Shown piece by piece: positions 1 to 8,851 of a stretch of 64,000 nucleotides of DNA. Source of the DNA: CAWDLX01 sp046728155 (GTDB lineage: Bacteria > Actinomycetota > Actinomycetes > Mycobacteriales > Micromonosporaceae); assembly GCA_046728155.1 (NCBI GenBank), contig JBKPDY010000105.1:27202-91201 (forward strand), in the 5' to 3' direction. The notes beneath the pieces were generated by a model that saw only the letters and a list, made by a program, of their open reading frames with translations, was not told the DNA's origin and ran no database searches. Both the position numbers and the translations under genes were made by a program. Positions within the stretch are counted from its first letter, which is position 1, and every line of letters begins with the position of its first letter.

Positions 1-479
1 AGGAAGACGATGGCCAGGTACGCGGCGAAGAAGCAGATCACGCCGGCGACGGTCCACGACCATGCCAAGGGGACGGTCTGGAATCCGCGCGGATACCAGT
101 GCCGCCGAAGCCGTGCGATGGCGATGTACGGCACGAATATCAGCAGCGGCCACAGCCACACCCAACCGCGTTGGTTGGCGACGGAGAACAGTGCCCAAGC
201 GGCGACCTCCAGCGCCAGCCCGACCGCCGCTCCCATGGCGAGGTCCTCGACGAGGGTGTGCGGGCGGCGGCGCATCGCCCGGTAGACGAGTGTCCCGGGC
301 GCGACCACCGCCAGCGTGGCGTACCCCGCATAGCGCAGCAGGTCCAGCGGCGACGTGCCGGCGCGCAGCAGGATCGCCCCGCAGAACAGGACAGTGACGG
401 TGAACGGGGTCCAGCGGACGGGCGTCGCGGCGGTGCGTTGCACGGTGGTTTCCGTGTCGACCAACGCCGACCGGCGCAT
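1..479 (-). CDS. Polytopic membrane protein, 5' part only
   Basis: The reading frame is open from an ATG at 479 to the left edge (159 codons), so the 3' end is missing. The start is preceded by a good GGGAGG ribosome site. The protein has a short cytosolic N-terminus, then hydrophobic segments at about residues 22-37, 45-60, 75-100, 103-115 and 135-155, separated by Arg-rich loops. This looks like the N-terminal half of an actinobacterial integral membrane protein, possibly of the membrane glycosyltransferase type, but no catalytic motif is in view and I do not assign a function. The plus-strand frames over the same bases are Arg/Pro-rich shadows. Confidence 0.7.
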   Translation of the reverse strand, partial: MRRSALVDTETTVQRTAATPVRWTPFTVTVLFCGAILLRAGTSPLDLLRYAGYATLAVVAPGTLVYRAMRRRPHTLVEDLAMGAAVGLALEVAAWALFSVANQRGWVWLWPLLIFVPYIAIARLRRHWYPRGFQTVPLAWSWTVAGVICFFAAYLAIVF

Positions 480-620
480 TCGCCCTCCCGTCCCGCTCGC
501 ATCGCTCGCGCCGGGAACCGTATCAGCCGGCGCCGTTAGGAGGTCTCGCAGGCCGAGCGAGGCAGACCCCCTGGAGGGCCTCCACGAGCCATGAACACTG
601 CCGTTCGGTCGGGCGGCTAC

Positions 621-1112
621 TCAGCTGACCTGTGTGAGCCATGTCGCCGGGGCTCCGTCGCCGGCGTGCCGGTACGGTTCCAGCTCGGCGTCCCAGGCCG
701 TACCGAGGAGCCTGTCGAGAGCGTGGGCGATGGCCTCGGTCCCCCGAGCGGTCGTTAGGACGTGGCGTACCTGATCCTCGGTGATCATGAGGTCACCGGT
801 CACCCCGACCGCAGCCCGGAACAGCCCTCGGCCGGGTACGTGCATGAACCGCTCGCCGTCGAAGCCGGGGCTGGGCTCCTCGGTCACCTCGAACCGGAGC
901 ATCGGCCAGCCGCGGAGCGCGGCGGCGAACTCGGCCGCGGTCCCCGGCCGACCGGTCCACGAGCATTCCGCCCGTCGGGTAGTGGGGTCCACGGGCTGTG
1001 GCGACCAATCCAGCCGCACCGGAGACCCGAGCACACGCGCGATGGCCCACTCGACGTGGGGAGCCACGGCGAGTGGGACCGAGTGCACATATATGACACC
1101 ACGGGTTGGCAC
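621..1112 (-). CDS. DUF3145 family protein
   Basis: This 163-residue protein matches the actinobacterial DUF3145 family as I know it. It opens with the typical MPTRGVIYVHS, has a central segment ending in RFEVTEEPSPGFDGER, and closes with a stretch ending in a Trp-Leu pair. Its length is normal for the family, which is conserved across actinomycetes and has no established function. The start is GTG with an excellent GGAGGT site eight bases upstream. It stands alone: the gene on its left runs in the same direction but is separated by 140 bases, and the one on its right is divergent. Confidence 0.85.
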   Translation of the reverse strand: MPTRGVIYVHSVPLAVAPHVEWAIARVLGSPVRLDWSPQPVDPTTRRAECSWTGRPGTAAEFAAALRGWPMLRFEVTEEPSPGFDGERFMHVPGRGLFRAAVGVTGDLMITEDQVRHVLTTARGTEAIAHALDRLLGTAWDAELEPYRHAGDGAPATWLTQVS

Positions 1113-1435
1113 GGCCTTACCTCCACAGACGAGGGTCGTCTTCCCCTACGACCTCGACTACCGGCGGTCTGACCGCGTACCAGTCAACCCAACAAACTCC
1201 TACGGCCTGAAAAGGATGCGCCGGGATAATCCGGTTGGGTCACATGATGCCCTGATGAACGGCTAATCGCCATGGCACAAGCGGCTTGTTTTCGGGGTCG
1301 GCCCATGCGAGACCGGGACGGCTGGACGGGATCGGCTAAGCTTGGCGGGCCGGGTCCTCCCCCGGCAACACGTTCGTTCGCCCCCGATCGGTGTCGCCTG
1401 TGCGTGGACGCCGACCTCAGCAAGGAGTCATCCGC
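1113..1435. other. Divergent intergenic region
   Basis: These 323 bases separate the DUF3145 gene (minus) from a small plus-strand gene and must hold both promoters. No convincing reading frame is present. A GC-rich hairpin-prone stretch at about 1346-1372 lies ahead of the small gene, whose AAGGAG site is at 1422-1427. I see no clear operator or riboswitch. Confidence 0.5.
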
Positions 1436-1765
1436 GTGGCAAGCAACACCTCGAAAACCGCGCGTGCGTCCGTGCGCGCCGGCCAGGCCACTGGCGGCGC
1501 GCTCAGCGTTCTCGGCGAGTTCAAGTACATCATCCCGCTCAACGGCGGTAAGCACGCCTATGTGCGCAACCTCACCAACGGCCGGACGGACCATCTCCGG
1601 ACCGATTCGGACGACTTCGTCGAGGAGATGCGGGTCCTCACGGCGGCCGGCCACGGCATCAAGCTACGGGCCGAACTGACCGCATTGGCCGCCGCCCACC
1701 CAGCCCACGGCTGGGACAAGACCGAGAAGCGGCTGGTCGACGCCGGCGTCTTCGAAACCGCCTGA
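1436..1765 (+). CDS. Small orphan protein of unknown function
   Basis: A 109-residue soluble protein. The GTG at 1436 is chosen because AAGGAG sits eight bases before it; the upstream in-frame ATG at 1391 has no such site. The N-terminus is Ser/Thr/Lys-rich and basic, followed by a compact segment (GEFKYIIPLNGGKHAYVRNL) and a helical Ala-rich C-terminus with HPAHGWDKTEKRLVDAG. No membrane segment or known motif is visible. The clean codon bias and strong ribosome site argue that it is expressed. I do not recognise the family. Confidence 0.65.
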   Translation: MASNTSKTARASVRAGQATGGALSVLGEFKYIIPLNGGKHAYVRNLTNGRTDHLRTDSDDFVEEMRVLTAAGHGIKLRAELTALAAAHPAHGWDKTEKRLVDAGVFETA

Positions 1766-1818
1766 TCGGTCGCTCGGGCGCCACGTGGCCCCTTCGGGCG
1801 ACTAGCGCGGGAGGTGCA

Positions 1819-2499
1819 GTGAGCGGCATCCAGTCGTGGCTCGGCGACCTGCCACCTCTGTTGATCTACGTCGTGGTCGGCGCGATCGTCTTCACCGAGA
1901 GCATGGGTATCCCCATGCCCGGTGAGATCGTGCTGGTCAGTGCCGCCCTGCTCACGGCGGCCGGCGTGGGCCACCCGGCCGGCGTGGCGATCGGCGCCTC
2001 AGCCGGAGCGATCATCGGCGACTCGATCGGCTACCTGGTGGGTCATCACGGCGGCCGGCCCCTGCTCCGACGCCTCGGCCGGCGCTTCCCCAAGCATCTC
2101 GGGCCGGAACAGGTCGCTCGGGCTGAACAGGTGTTCGCCCGGTGGGGCGTGTGGACCGTCTTCTTCGGCCGGTTCGTGGCCCTCCTGCGGATCCTCGCTG
2201 GCCCGCTCGCGGGCGCGCTGCGTGTGCCGTACCGCAAGTTCCTGCTCGCCAACGCCTCCGGCGGCATCATCTGGGCCACCGGCACCACCCTGGTCGTCTA
2301 CTGGATCGGGGTCGCCGCGCAGCGGTGGCTCGAGCGGTTCTCGTGGGTCGCGCTGCTTGTCGTGGTTCTGTTCGGTATCGCCACCACGCTTGTGCTACGC
2401 CGGCGCGCGGAGAGGCTCCGGGCTGTCCCCGCCGCGGACCCACCAGGCGACGGCGACGACGTTGGTACGGACGCCGCCTTATACAAATTGCGCGAGTAA
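1819..2499 (+). CDS. DedA / SNARE-associated family membrane protein
   Basis: A 226-residue integral membrane protein of the DedA type; family members act in membrane homeostasis and some as undecaprenyl-phosphate or lipid flippases. It carries the family hallmarks: an early membrane segment followed by ESMGIPMPGE, a glycine-rich second segment (GASAGAIIGDSIGYLVG), and the FFGRFVALLRILAGPLAG block, then two C-terminal helices. The GTG start has a GGAGGTG site directly upstream. The 3' end overlaps the convergent histidine-kinase gene by 21 bases, so the last codons of both are read from the same DNA. Confidence 0.85.
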   Translation: MSGIQSWLGDLPPLLIYVVVGAIVFTESMGIPMPGEIVLVSAALLTAAGVGHPAGVAIGASAGAIIGDSIGYLVGHHGGRPLLRRLGRRFPKHLGPEQVARAEQVFARWGVWTVFFGRFVALLRILAGPLAGALRVPYRKFLLANASGGIIWATGTTLVVYWIGVAAQRWLERFSWVALLVVVLFGIATTLVLRRRAERLRAVPAADPPGDGDDVGTDAALYKLRE

Positions 2500-3954
2500 G
2501 TTGTCCGGGCGAACGGGGGGCTCGGGCGCAGCCGGCAGGTCGACCGAGAAGGTGGCGCCACCGCGGTCGTTGTTCGCCGCGACGATCGAGCCGCCGTGCT
2601 GCTGGACGATCCACGCCGCGATCGCGAGTCCCAGGCCGGCCCCGACGCCACTTCGGGCCGGGTCCGCGCGATGGAACCGCTCGAAGATGCGCTCCTGCTC
2701 GCCGCGCGGAATGCCGATCCCGTCGTCGGCGACCGTGAGCTGAACCCGGTCGGCCCGCTGCGTGACGTTGACCCAGACCCGGCCACCGGCAGCGGTGTAC
2801 TTGAACGCGTTGTCCAGCAGGATCCAGAGCAACTGCCGCAGTGAGTCGCCATCGCCGGCGACTGCCGGCGCCGGTGTGGCGGCGAACGAGATCTCCCGCC
2901 CGGTCTTCTGCGCGACCGCCTGCCGGCACACCGACTCGGCGAGGTCGACGATGCTGACCGGGTCCCGGCGAAGCTCCACACCGCCGTCGGCCCGGGCCAG
3001 CGTCAGCAGGTTCTCGATCAGCCGACTCATCCGGACCGCTTCGCCGGCGATGTCGCGCAGTGCGGCGTCGCGGTCATCCTGGCGGGCGCCGGGGTGCGCG
3101 AGCAGGAACTCGGCGTTGTTGCGCACGGTCGTCAGGGGCGTTCGCAGTTCGTGCGACGCGTCGGCGGTGAAGCGCTGTTGGGCGGCGAGCGCCGACTCGA
3201 CCCGGGCGTACGCGCTCTGCAGCCGCTCCATCATCGAGTTGAAGCTGGTGGTGAGGCGTCCGACCGCATCGTGGGTGGCCACTGGCGGCAGGCGGCGGCC
3301 GAGGTCCTGCGACCGGCCCACCTCATCGGCGTGCTCGGCCATCTGCCGCAGCGGCCGCAGGGCTCGACCGGTCGCGACCCAGACGGCGATCGTCGCCGCG
3401 ACGAATGTGACCAGCCCTGACACGCTGAAGAGGATGAACAGGCCGGCCCGGTCCTGGCCCACCTTGCGACTCGTCTGGCCGGCGACGACGTAGCCCGACA
3501 GGCCGAGGTCCGGACGCGACCATGGGCGCACCTGGACCCGTACGGACTCGTCCCGGGCACCCCCGGATACCGGCAACGAGGCGGCGGCCTGCCCGGTCCG
3601 CGCCGCACCGGCCAACACGTCGGCTGGGACCGCGACGGATCGGCCGTCGATCTCGCCGGTCGTGGAGAGCACCGTCCCGTCCGCGCCGAGCACCGTCACG
3701 AATATGTCCACACTGGAGCGTGGGTCGATCGGCGCCAGCGGCCGCCCGGGGGTGAAGTCGGCCCGCCCGGCGGAGGCCAGGCTCGCCACCGCCGCCTGGG
3801 CCCGCGCCGCCAGCTGCGTGTCCCGGTCGGCGTCCAGGCCCCGGGAAACCAGGGCGAAGAGCGACGATGACAGGCAGCAGATGACCACCGTGACGATGCC
3901 CACGCCAACCAGGGTGATCCGGGTGCGGATCGACATTCCACGCGACGCCGCCAT
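2479..3954 (-). CDS. Sensor histidine kinase (HAMP-HisKA-HATPase)
   Basis: A 491-residue membrane sensor kinase. Helix 1 spans about residues 13-37, an extracellular sensor about 38-168, helix 2 about 170-195, HAMP 196-250. The dimerisation box is ADASHELRTPL with phospho-accepting His268, followed by the ATP-binding N box (LLDNAFKYT) and G boxes (DDGIG, GAGLGLA). It begins one base after the stop of the response-regulator gene; an in-frame ATG at 3936 is an alternative start. It is the last gene of a cation exporter-regulator-kinase operon, so a metal or envelope signal is a reasonable guess. Its end overlaps the convergent dedA-like gene. Confidence 0.9.
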   Translation of the reverse strand: MAASRGMSIRTRITLVGVGIVTVVICCLSSSLFALVSRGLDADRDTQLAARAQAAVASLASAGRADFTPGRPLAPIDPRSSVDIFVTVLGADGTVLSTTGEIDGRSVAVPADVLAGAARTGQAAASLPVSGGARDESVRVQVRPWSRPDLGLSGYVVAGQTSRKVGQDRAGLFILFSVSGLVTFVAATIAVWVATGRALRPLRQMAEHADEVGRSQDLGRRLPPVATHDAVGRLTTSFNSMMERLQSAYARVESALAAQQRFTADASHELRTPLTTVRNNAEFLLAHPGARQDDRDAALRDIAGEAVRMSRLIENLLTLARADGGVELRRDPVSIVDLAESVCRQAVAQKTGREISFAATPAPAVAGDGDSLRQLLWILLDNAFKYTAAGGRVWVNVTQRADRVQLTVADDGIGIPRGEQERIFERFHRADPARSGVGAGLGLAIAAWIVQQHGGSIVAANNDRGGATFSVDLPAAPEPPVRPDNLLAQFV

Positions 3955-4647
3955 CTATGCCGTCCGGAGCACATAGCCCACACCGCGGACCGTGTGCAAC
4001 AGCCGCGGTTCGCCCGCCGACTCCAACTTGGCGCGCAGGTATCCAATGTAGACGTCCACGACGTTGCTGGCGGTCGCCGACGGCAATCCCCATACGGCGT
4101 TCAGGAGCTGGGTACGGCTCAGCACCTGGCGCGGATGGCTGAGGAAATGCCGCAGCAGCTCGAACTCCTGCGCGGTGAGCTCGATCGCCCGGCTACCTCG
4201 CACGACCTCGTGGGCCACCGGGTCGAGCGCGACGTCGGCGAAGCTGAGCGTCTCGCCGGCGGCCGGGGCACGGCCGCGGCGCAGCAAGGCCCGTACCCGG
4301 GCCAGAAGTTCGTCGTAGGCGAACGGTTTGACCAGGTAGTCGTCGGCACCGGCGTCCAGCCCGCGGACCCGGTCCGCCGTCGCGTCCCGAGCCGTGAGCA
4401 TGAGGACGAGCGCGTCGCATCGCAGGGCGCGCAGCCGTTCGCAGACCGCGAGACCGTCCAGTCCGGGCAGCATGATGTCGAGGACCACGAGATCGGGTGC
4501 GTCACGCCGCGCCTGCTCGACGGCGGCGTGCCCGTCCAGGGCCAGGCTCACCCGGAAGCCCTCATACTCCAGCGCCCGGCGTAGGGCGGCCGCGATCGGC
4601 TCATCGTCGTCGACGATAAGGACATGCGGAGCGGCGGCCGCGGTCAG
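3955..4647 (-). CDS. OmpR-type response regulator
   Basis: A winged-helix response regulator of about 230 residues: receiver domain (acid cluster VDDDE near residue 14, phospho-acceptor Asp57 in VLDIMLPG, Lys in LVKPFAY) and C-terminal DNA-binding domain ending in HTVRGVGYVLRTA. An ATG 177 bases further upstream would bury the gene in the CDF exporter. The likely start is the CTG at 4647, which overlaps the exporter stop as CTGA and gives the usual family length. It abuts the kinase gene, so all three genes are probably translated in series. Start choice is uncertain; function is not. Confidence 0.88.
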   Translation of the reverse strand: MTAAAAPHVLIVDDDEPIAAALRRALEYEGFRVSLALDGHAAVEQARRDAPDLVVLDIMLPGLDGLAVCERLRALRCDALVLMLTARDATADRVRGLDAGADDYLVKPFAYDELLARVRALLRRGRAPAAGETLSFADVALDPVAHEVVRGSRAIELTAQEFELLRHFLSHPRQVLSRTQLLNAVWGLPSATASNVVDVYIGYLRAKLESAGEPRLLHTVRGVGYVLRTA

Positions 4648-5645
4648 CCCGAGCCGATCCGGTGCAGGGTGGGCGGCGCGTGGTCGACCTGCATCGTCGT
4701 ATGTGTCAGCCCGTACCGGGTCCGGAGCATCGCCTCGAGGTCGAGCCGGACCTGGTGGCAGTCCAGACCGGGCGCGACGATGACGTGGGCCGAGAGCGCC
4801 GGCGCCCCGGACGTGATCTCCCACACGTGCAGGTCATGCACGCCGACGACGCTGTCGTGTCCGGTCATGTCACGGCCGATGCGGCCAGGGTCGAGGCCGG
4901 CCGGTGCCGCCTCCAGCAGAATCCGCCCGCTGTCGCGAACCAGCGTCACCCCTGCCCGGACCATCAGCACGACCACGATCATCGATGCGATCGTGTCGGC
5001 CTGGTGCAGTCCGGTGGTCAGAATGAGGACCCCGGCGAGTGCCGTGGCGATGAACGCCGCCAGGTCGGTGACGATGTGCTGGTACGCCCCCTCGATGTTG
5101 AGGCTCCGGCGGTCGGCTCGACGGATCAACCAGGCCGCACACAGGTTGACCGCCATGCCGGCGAGCGCCGTGAGGAGTACCGGAAGTCCGCCGACCGGCT
5201 GCGGGTGTATCAGACGCCGGATCGCCTCGTACACGAACAGGCCGGCCAACAGCAGCAGTGTGATCCCGTTCGCCTGCGCCGAAAGGATCTCGGCGCGGCG
5301 TAACCCGTACGTGTACCCGCCACGGGGACGGCCGGCGGCCAGCCTCATCGCCACCAGGGCCAGCCCGATCGCACCCGCGTCGGTAAGCATGTGGGCGGCG
5401 TCCGAGAGCAGCGCCAGGGATCCGACGGCGAACCCGATAGCCACCTCGACCGCCATGAAGGTGGCGATCACGGCGAGCGCTCCGCCGAGCAGCCGGGCGT
5501 CCGAACCCAGCCACGGCCCATGCTCGTGTCCGGGGTGTCCACCGGGCGGCGGGCCGTGGTCGGGTCGGGTCAGGGCGGCGTTGAGGCGGGCACCATCACC
5601 CGTGCCGTGCCCGTGCTCGCGGTCGTGCTGGTCCATCGCCGACAA
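4644..5645 (-). CDS. CDF family divalent-cation exporter (CzcD/ZitB-like)
   Basis: A 333-residue cation diffusion facilitator that exports Zn, Co, Cd or similar ions in exchange for protons. The N-terminus is His-rich (DQHDREHGHG and HPGHEHGP), as expected for a metal-binding tail. Six membrane helices follow. The metal site is seen as SDAAHMLTDAG in helix 2 and HIVTD in helix 5. The C-terminal cytosolic domain (about 245-333) includes VHDLHVWEIT. It is the first gene of an operon with a response regulator and sensor kinase, so metal-responsive self-regulation is likely. MDQHDREH three codons downstream is an alternative start. Confidence 0.9.
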   Translation of the reverse strand: MSAMDQHDREHGHGTGDGARLNAALTRPDHGPPPGGHPGHEHGPWLGSDARLLGGALAVIATFMAVEVAIGFAVGSLALLSDAAHMLTDAGAIGLALVAMRLAAGRPRGGYTYGLRRAEILSAQANGITLLLLAGLFVYEAIRRLIHPQPVGGLPVLLTALAGMAVNLCAAWLIRRADRRSLNIEGAYQHIVTDLAAFIATALAGVLILTTGLHQADTIASMIVVVLMVRAGVTLVRDSGRILLEAAPAGLDPGRIGRDMTGHDSVVGVHDLHVWEITSGAPALSAHVIVAPGLDCHQVRLDLEAMLRTRYGLTHTTMQVDHAPPTLHRIGSG

Positions 5646-5687
5646 ATGTATGCCGGGCCGGCCATGAATGGCGTACCGCGGGGTGGC

Positions 5688-7166
5688 TCAGTGCCAGTCG
5701 ATCTCGGGCGAGCGGTGGAAGCCGACTCCAAGTGCGTCCCATCGAGCGGTCTGGGCGCCGAGACGGCGGCGGAAGGCCGGCCAATCGTGCGTGGTCGCCG
5801 GTGACCAGCCCAGTTCCGCGGTCGCTGCAAGTCGGGGAAAGGCCAGGTAATCGATGTTCTGCCGGGTGCGGACGGTTTCTGTCCAGAGTGGACCTTCGAC
5901 GCCAAGGACGGCCCCGCTGGGCAGATCGGGCAGGTACGTCCCCGGATCCCAGTCGTACGAGTCCTCGACGCCGATGTATCCCGCCCAGTCGAGGCCGAGA
6001 GGGCTTTCGGCGTCGTACTTCATGTCCAGATAGGACCTGTTCGCCGGCGACATGATGAGGCGGTTGCCCTGCGCCGCGGCCGCCACCACGTCGCGGGCGT
6101 CGGCGTTCACCCCCCAGTACTGCAGGACCGTCGACGGGGCGAGCTTGGACCCGACCACCTCGTGCCACCCGATCGCGGCCTTCCCGTGCGAGGCGATGAT
6201 CTCCTGCGCGCGGGTGACGACTGTGGAGTAGTCGTCGCGCGTCGTGCTCAGCGCCTCGTCGCCGCCGATGTGCAGGAACGGTCCAGGGGTCAGCGCTGCG
6301 AGTTCGCCGAACACGTCGTCGAGGAACCGGTAGGTAAGCTCGCGTTCGGCGACCAGCGCGCTGAAGCCGACCTCGGTGCCGTTGTAGCGGCGGGGGTTGA
6401 CCCCGTCGGCGGCGAGCTCGGGGTAGGACGCGAGCGCAGCGTTGGTGTGGCCGGGAATATCGATCTCGGGCACGACCGTGATGTGGTGTTCGGCGGCGTA
6501 CGCGACGATCTCCCGGTACTCGTCCTGCGTGTAGTGGCCACCGGGGCCGTCGCCGACCTCCCCCGCTCCGCCGAAGCTGGCCAGCCTCGGCCAGGACTGT
6601 ACGGCGATCCGCCAGCCCTGATCGTCGGTGAGGTGCAGATGCAGGTGGTTGAGTTTGTGCAGCGCAGCCAGGTCAACGACGCGCTTCACGGTGGCCAGGT
6701 CGAAGAAATGGCGGACGACGTCGAGCATCATCCCCCGGTACGGGTAGCGCGGGAAGTCGACGATCCGCCCTCCGGGCAGCGCCCAGTCCACATGCGACTG
6801 TCCAATCTCGATGGTTGCCGGCAGCAGCTGGCGCAGCGTCTGCAGACCGCGGAAGAGTCCGGTCGCCGCGGCACCCCGCAGGGTCACGGCGTCAGTGGTG
6901 ATATCGAGCTCGTACGCTTCGTCGCCGCGAGCCGGGCCACCGAGCAGTACTGCGACGTCACCCGGTGCGGGCGTTCCTGCGCGTACCGGTACCGGGGCGT
7001 CGACCAGTCGGGCGAGGATCGCTGCGAGTCGAAGCCCGACCGTCGCTACCGGCGCCGAACCCGGCTCGACGATGATGCGCGTCCCCGGCCGGAAGCGGAA
7101 GGCCTCCCCGGGCCTGGCGGTCACCGAAGCGGGCACCGGCAGCAGGTCGTCAAGCGATCCGGTCAC
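5688..7166 (-). CDS. Beta-N-acetylhexosaminidase, glycoside hydrolase family 20
   Basis: A 492-residue GH20 enzyme that releases terminal N-acetylglucosamine or N-acetylgalactosamine from chitooligosaccharides and glycoconjugates by substrate-assisted catalysis. An N-terminal GH20b-like domain (about 1-130) precedes the barrel (about 140-475). The barrel shows HLHLHLTDDQGWR near 174-186, PEIDIPGH near 233-240 and the catalytic Asp303-Glu304 pair in HIGGDEAL. The GTG at 7166 is chosen for its perfect AGGAGG site; an upstream ATG at 7202 lacks one. No signal peptide is seen, so it probably acts in the cytoplasm on imported sugars. No DasR-like site is evident upstream. Confidence 0.92.
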   Translation of the reverse strand: MTGSLDDLLPVPASVTARPGEAFRFRPGTRIIVEPGSAPVATVGLRLAAILARLVDAPVPVRAGTPAPGDVAVLLGGPARGDEAYELDITTDAVTLRGAAATGLFRGLQTLRQLLPATIEIGQSHVDWALPGGRIVDFPRYPYRGMMLDVVRHFFDLATVKRVVDLAALHKLNHLHLHLTDDQGWRIAVQSWPRLASFGGAGEVGDGPGGHYTQDEYREIVAYAAEHHITVVPEIDIPGHTNAALASYPELAADGVNPRRYNGTEVGFSALVAERELTYRFLDDVFGELAALTPGPFLHIGGDEALSTTRDDYSTVVTRAQEIIASHGKAAIGWHEVVGSKLAPSTVLQYWGVNADARDVVAAAAQGNRLIMSPANRSYLDMKYDAESPLGLDWAGYIGVEDSYDWDPGTYLPDLPSGAVLGVEGPLWTETVRTRQNIDYLAFPRLAATAELGWSPATTHDWPAFRRRLGAQTARWDALGVGFHRSPEIDWH

Positions 7167-7204
7167 GCCGCGTCCTCCTAGATCATCCGCCGCCGAGCCC
7201 ATTG

Positions 7205-7215
7205 TTTACTGTAAA
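7205..7215. promoter_or_regulatory. Small palindrome in divergent promoter region
   Basis: TTTACTGTAAA is a perfect 11-base inverted repeat between the divergent GH20 and MaoC genes, in an AT-richer patch. It could be an operator or a -10-region element for either gene. The regulator is unknown, and it does not match the DasR consensus. Confidence 0.3.
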
Positions 7216-7298
7216 GACTCTTAACACAAGCAGCGTGGCTGATGACACGGTAGCGGCCGGAAACCTACACTGTGGGTGCCAAAAGGAGGGACGGCTCG

Positions 7299-7751
7299 GT
7301 GAAGGTCTTCGAGTCACTGCAGGAGCTGGGCAACGCCGTCGGTCAGCACCTCGGCTACAGCGACTGGCATACGGTCACGCAGGAGCAGATCAACGCGTTC
7401 GCCGACGCGACCGGCGACCGCCAGTGGATCCACGTCAACCCGGAGCTCGCGGCGAAAGGACCCTTCGGCACCACCGTCGCGCACGGATACCTGACCCTCT
7501 CCCTGATCCCGATGCTCGTCTCGCAGATCACCCGGACCGAGGGGATCCGGATGGGCGTCAACTACGGCCTGAACAAGGTCCGGTTTCCTGCTGCGTTGCC
7601 CAGCGGCAGCAAGATCCGCGCCGGGGTGAAGATTCTTTCGGTCGAGGAGATACCCGGCGGCGCCCACATCGTCAGCGAGGTGACCATCGAGCGGGACGGA
7701 GGCGACAAGCCCTGCTGCGTCGCCGAAACCGTCGCCCGCTACTACGTCTGA
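7299..7751 (+). CDS. MaoC-like (R)-specific enoyl-CoA hydratase
   Basis: A 150-residue single hot-dog-fold hydratase that adds water to 2-enoyl-CoA thioesters. The hydratase-2 signature is visible as FADATGDRQWIHVNPE with Asp40 and His45 as the catalytic pair, followed by FGTTVAHGYLTLSL. The GTG at 7299 follows an AGGAGG site nine bases upstream; an earlier in-frame GTG at 7272 overlaps that site and is rejected. It converges with the acyl-CoA dehydrogenase gene (gap 17 bases), and probably works in the same beta-oxidation-type pathway. Confidence 0.9.
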   Translation: MKVFESLQELGNAVGQHLGYSDWHTVTQEQINAFADATGDRQWIHVNPELAAKGPFGTTVAHGYLTLSLIPMLVSQITRTEGIRMGVNYGLNKVRFPAALPSGSKIRAGVKILSVEEIPGGAHIVSEVTIERDGGDKPCCVAETVARYYV

Positions 7752-7768
7752 CACAAGCAGGGGCTCGG

Positions 7769-8851
7769 TCAAGAAGGCAGGTCGACCAGGCTGGCGAGGG
7801 CCAGGCGGTGCCGGTCGGCGGTCCCGAAGGCGACAGCGTCGGCCTTGGCCCGCTTCAGGAACAGGTGCGCCGGGTGCTCCCAGGTGAAGCCGATCCCGCC
7901 GTGCAGTTGGACGCACTCCTCGGCAGCCCTGACCGCGACCGGCGAGACGAAGGCCTGGGCCACCGCCGCCGCGACGGGGAGGTCCGGATCACCGGTAGCG
8001 GCGCAGTTCGCCGCGTACCGCGCTGCGGCTCGAGCCTGGGTGATGTCGACCCAGAGATCAGCCAACCGGTGCTTGATCGCCTGGAAGGAGCCGATCGGCC
8101 GGGCGAACTGGTGACGGATCTTCGCGTACTCGACGGTCGTGGCCAGGCACCACTCAGCCACACCGAGCTGTTCGGATGCGAGCAAGGCCGCTCCGATCGT
8201 GAGCGCGTAGTCGACCATCGCGGCGGCCGCGGCTCCGGACACCACCAAACGGCCGGCCGTGTTATCGAACGAGATGTCAGCAAGCGGCCGGGTGAGATCG
8301 AGGCTCACCACGGACTTGCGGCGCACGCCCTCCGCGGTCGCATCGACCGCGTACAGGCCACCCGTGGCCGGCACGAGCAGAATGTCGGCGACGAGACCGT
8401 CGGCGACGCTCGTTATCCGGCCGGTCAGGCGCTCGTCGACCGCTTCGATCGCGGCCGCGGTGGAGCCGGGCGCTGTGGAGAACGGCAGGGCGAGGACGGC
8501 GACGCTCTCACCGGTCGCGAGCTTGGCCACGAGATCGGCTTCGCCCGCCTCGAGCAGTGCGGCGATGGCGACAACCGCGGAAAGGAACGGGACCGGCGTC
8601 ACTGCCCGGCCGAGCTCTTCCAAGACGACGGCGGCCTCCCGCAGACTCGCGCCGCCCCCGCCGAACCGGTCCGGGACACCGATGCCGGCCAGACCCATCT
8701 CGGTCGCGAGCGTGCGCCAGAGCGGCGCATCGAAGGCTTCGCCGACTTCCAGCCGGGCGAGCACGCGACGGACCGGGCTGCGCGCGGCGAGCAGGTCCCG
8801 CACGCTGCCCCGCAGCGCGGTCTCGACATCGTCGTACAGAAGCTGGCTCAT
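7769..8851 (-). CDS. Acyl-CoA dehydrogenase, small-subunit type
   Basis: A 360-residue acyl-CoA dehydrogenase that would form a 2-enoyl-CoA with FAD. The middle domain is weakly conserved, with no clear FAD-contact motif, while the C-terminal helical domain is typical (QLGVAEWCLATTVEYAK, RQFARPIGSFQ-like segment, LHGGIGFTWEHP). This pattern and the adjacent, more complete homologue at 9027-10235 fit the heteromeric (alpha2beta2) dehydrogenases known from actinobacterial steroid degradation. The ATG at 8851 is used; the frame extends upstream through a repeat to 8935 but that part is Trp/Arg-rich repeat sequence. Confidence 0.88.
   Translation of the reverse strand: MSQLLYDDVETALRGSVRDLLAARSPVRRVLARLEVGEAFDAPLWRTLATEMGLAGIGVPDRFGGGGASLREAAVVLEELGRAVTPVPFLSAVVAIAALLEAGEADLVAKLATGESVAVLALPFSTAPGSTAAAIEAVDERLTGRITSVADGLVADILLVPATGGLYAVDATAEGVRRKSVVSLDLTRPLADISFDNTAGRLVVSGAAAAAMVDYALTIGAALLASEQLGVAEWCLATTVEYAKIRHQFARPIGSFQAIKHRLADLWVDITQARAAARYAANCAATGDPDLPVAAAVAQAFVSPVAVRAAEECVQLHGGIGFTWEHPAHLFLKRAKADAVAFGTADRHRLALASLVDLPS

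Noticed and set aside
7167..7298. DasR site controlling the GH20 gene
   Set aside because: Expected from the N-acetylglucosamine link, but no TGGTCTAGACCA-like sequence exists in the region.
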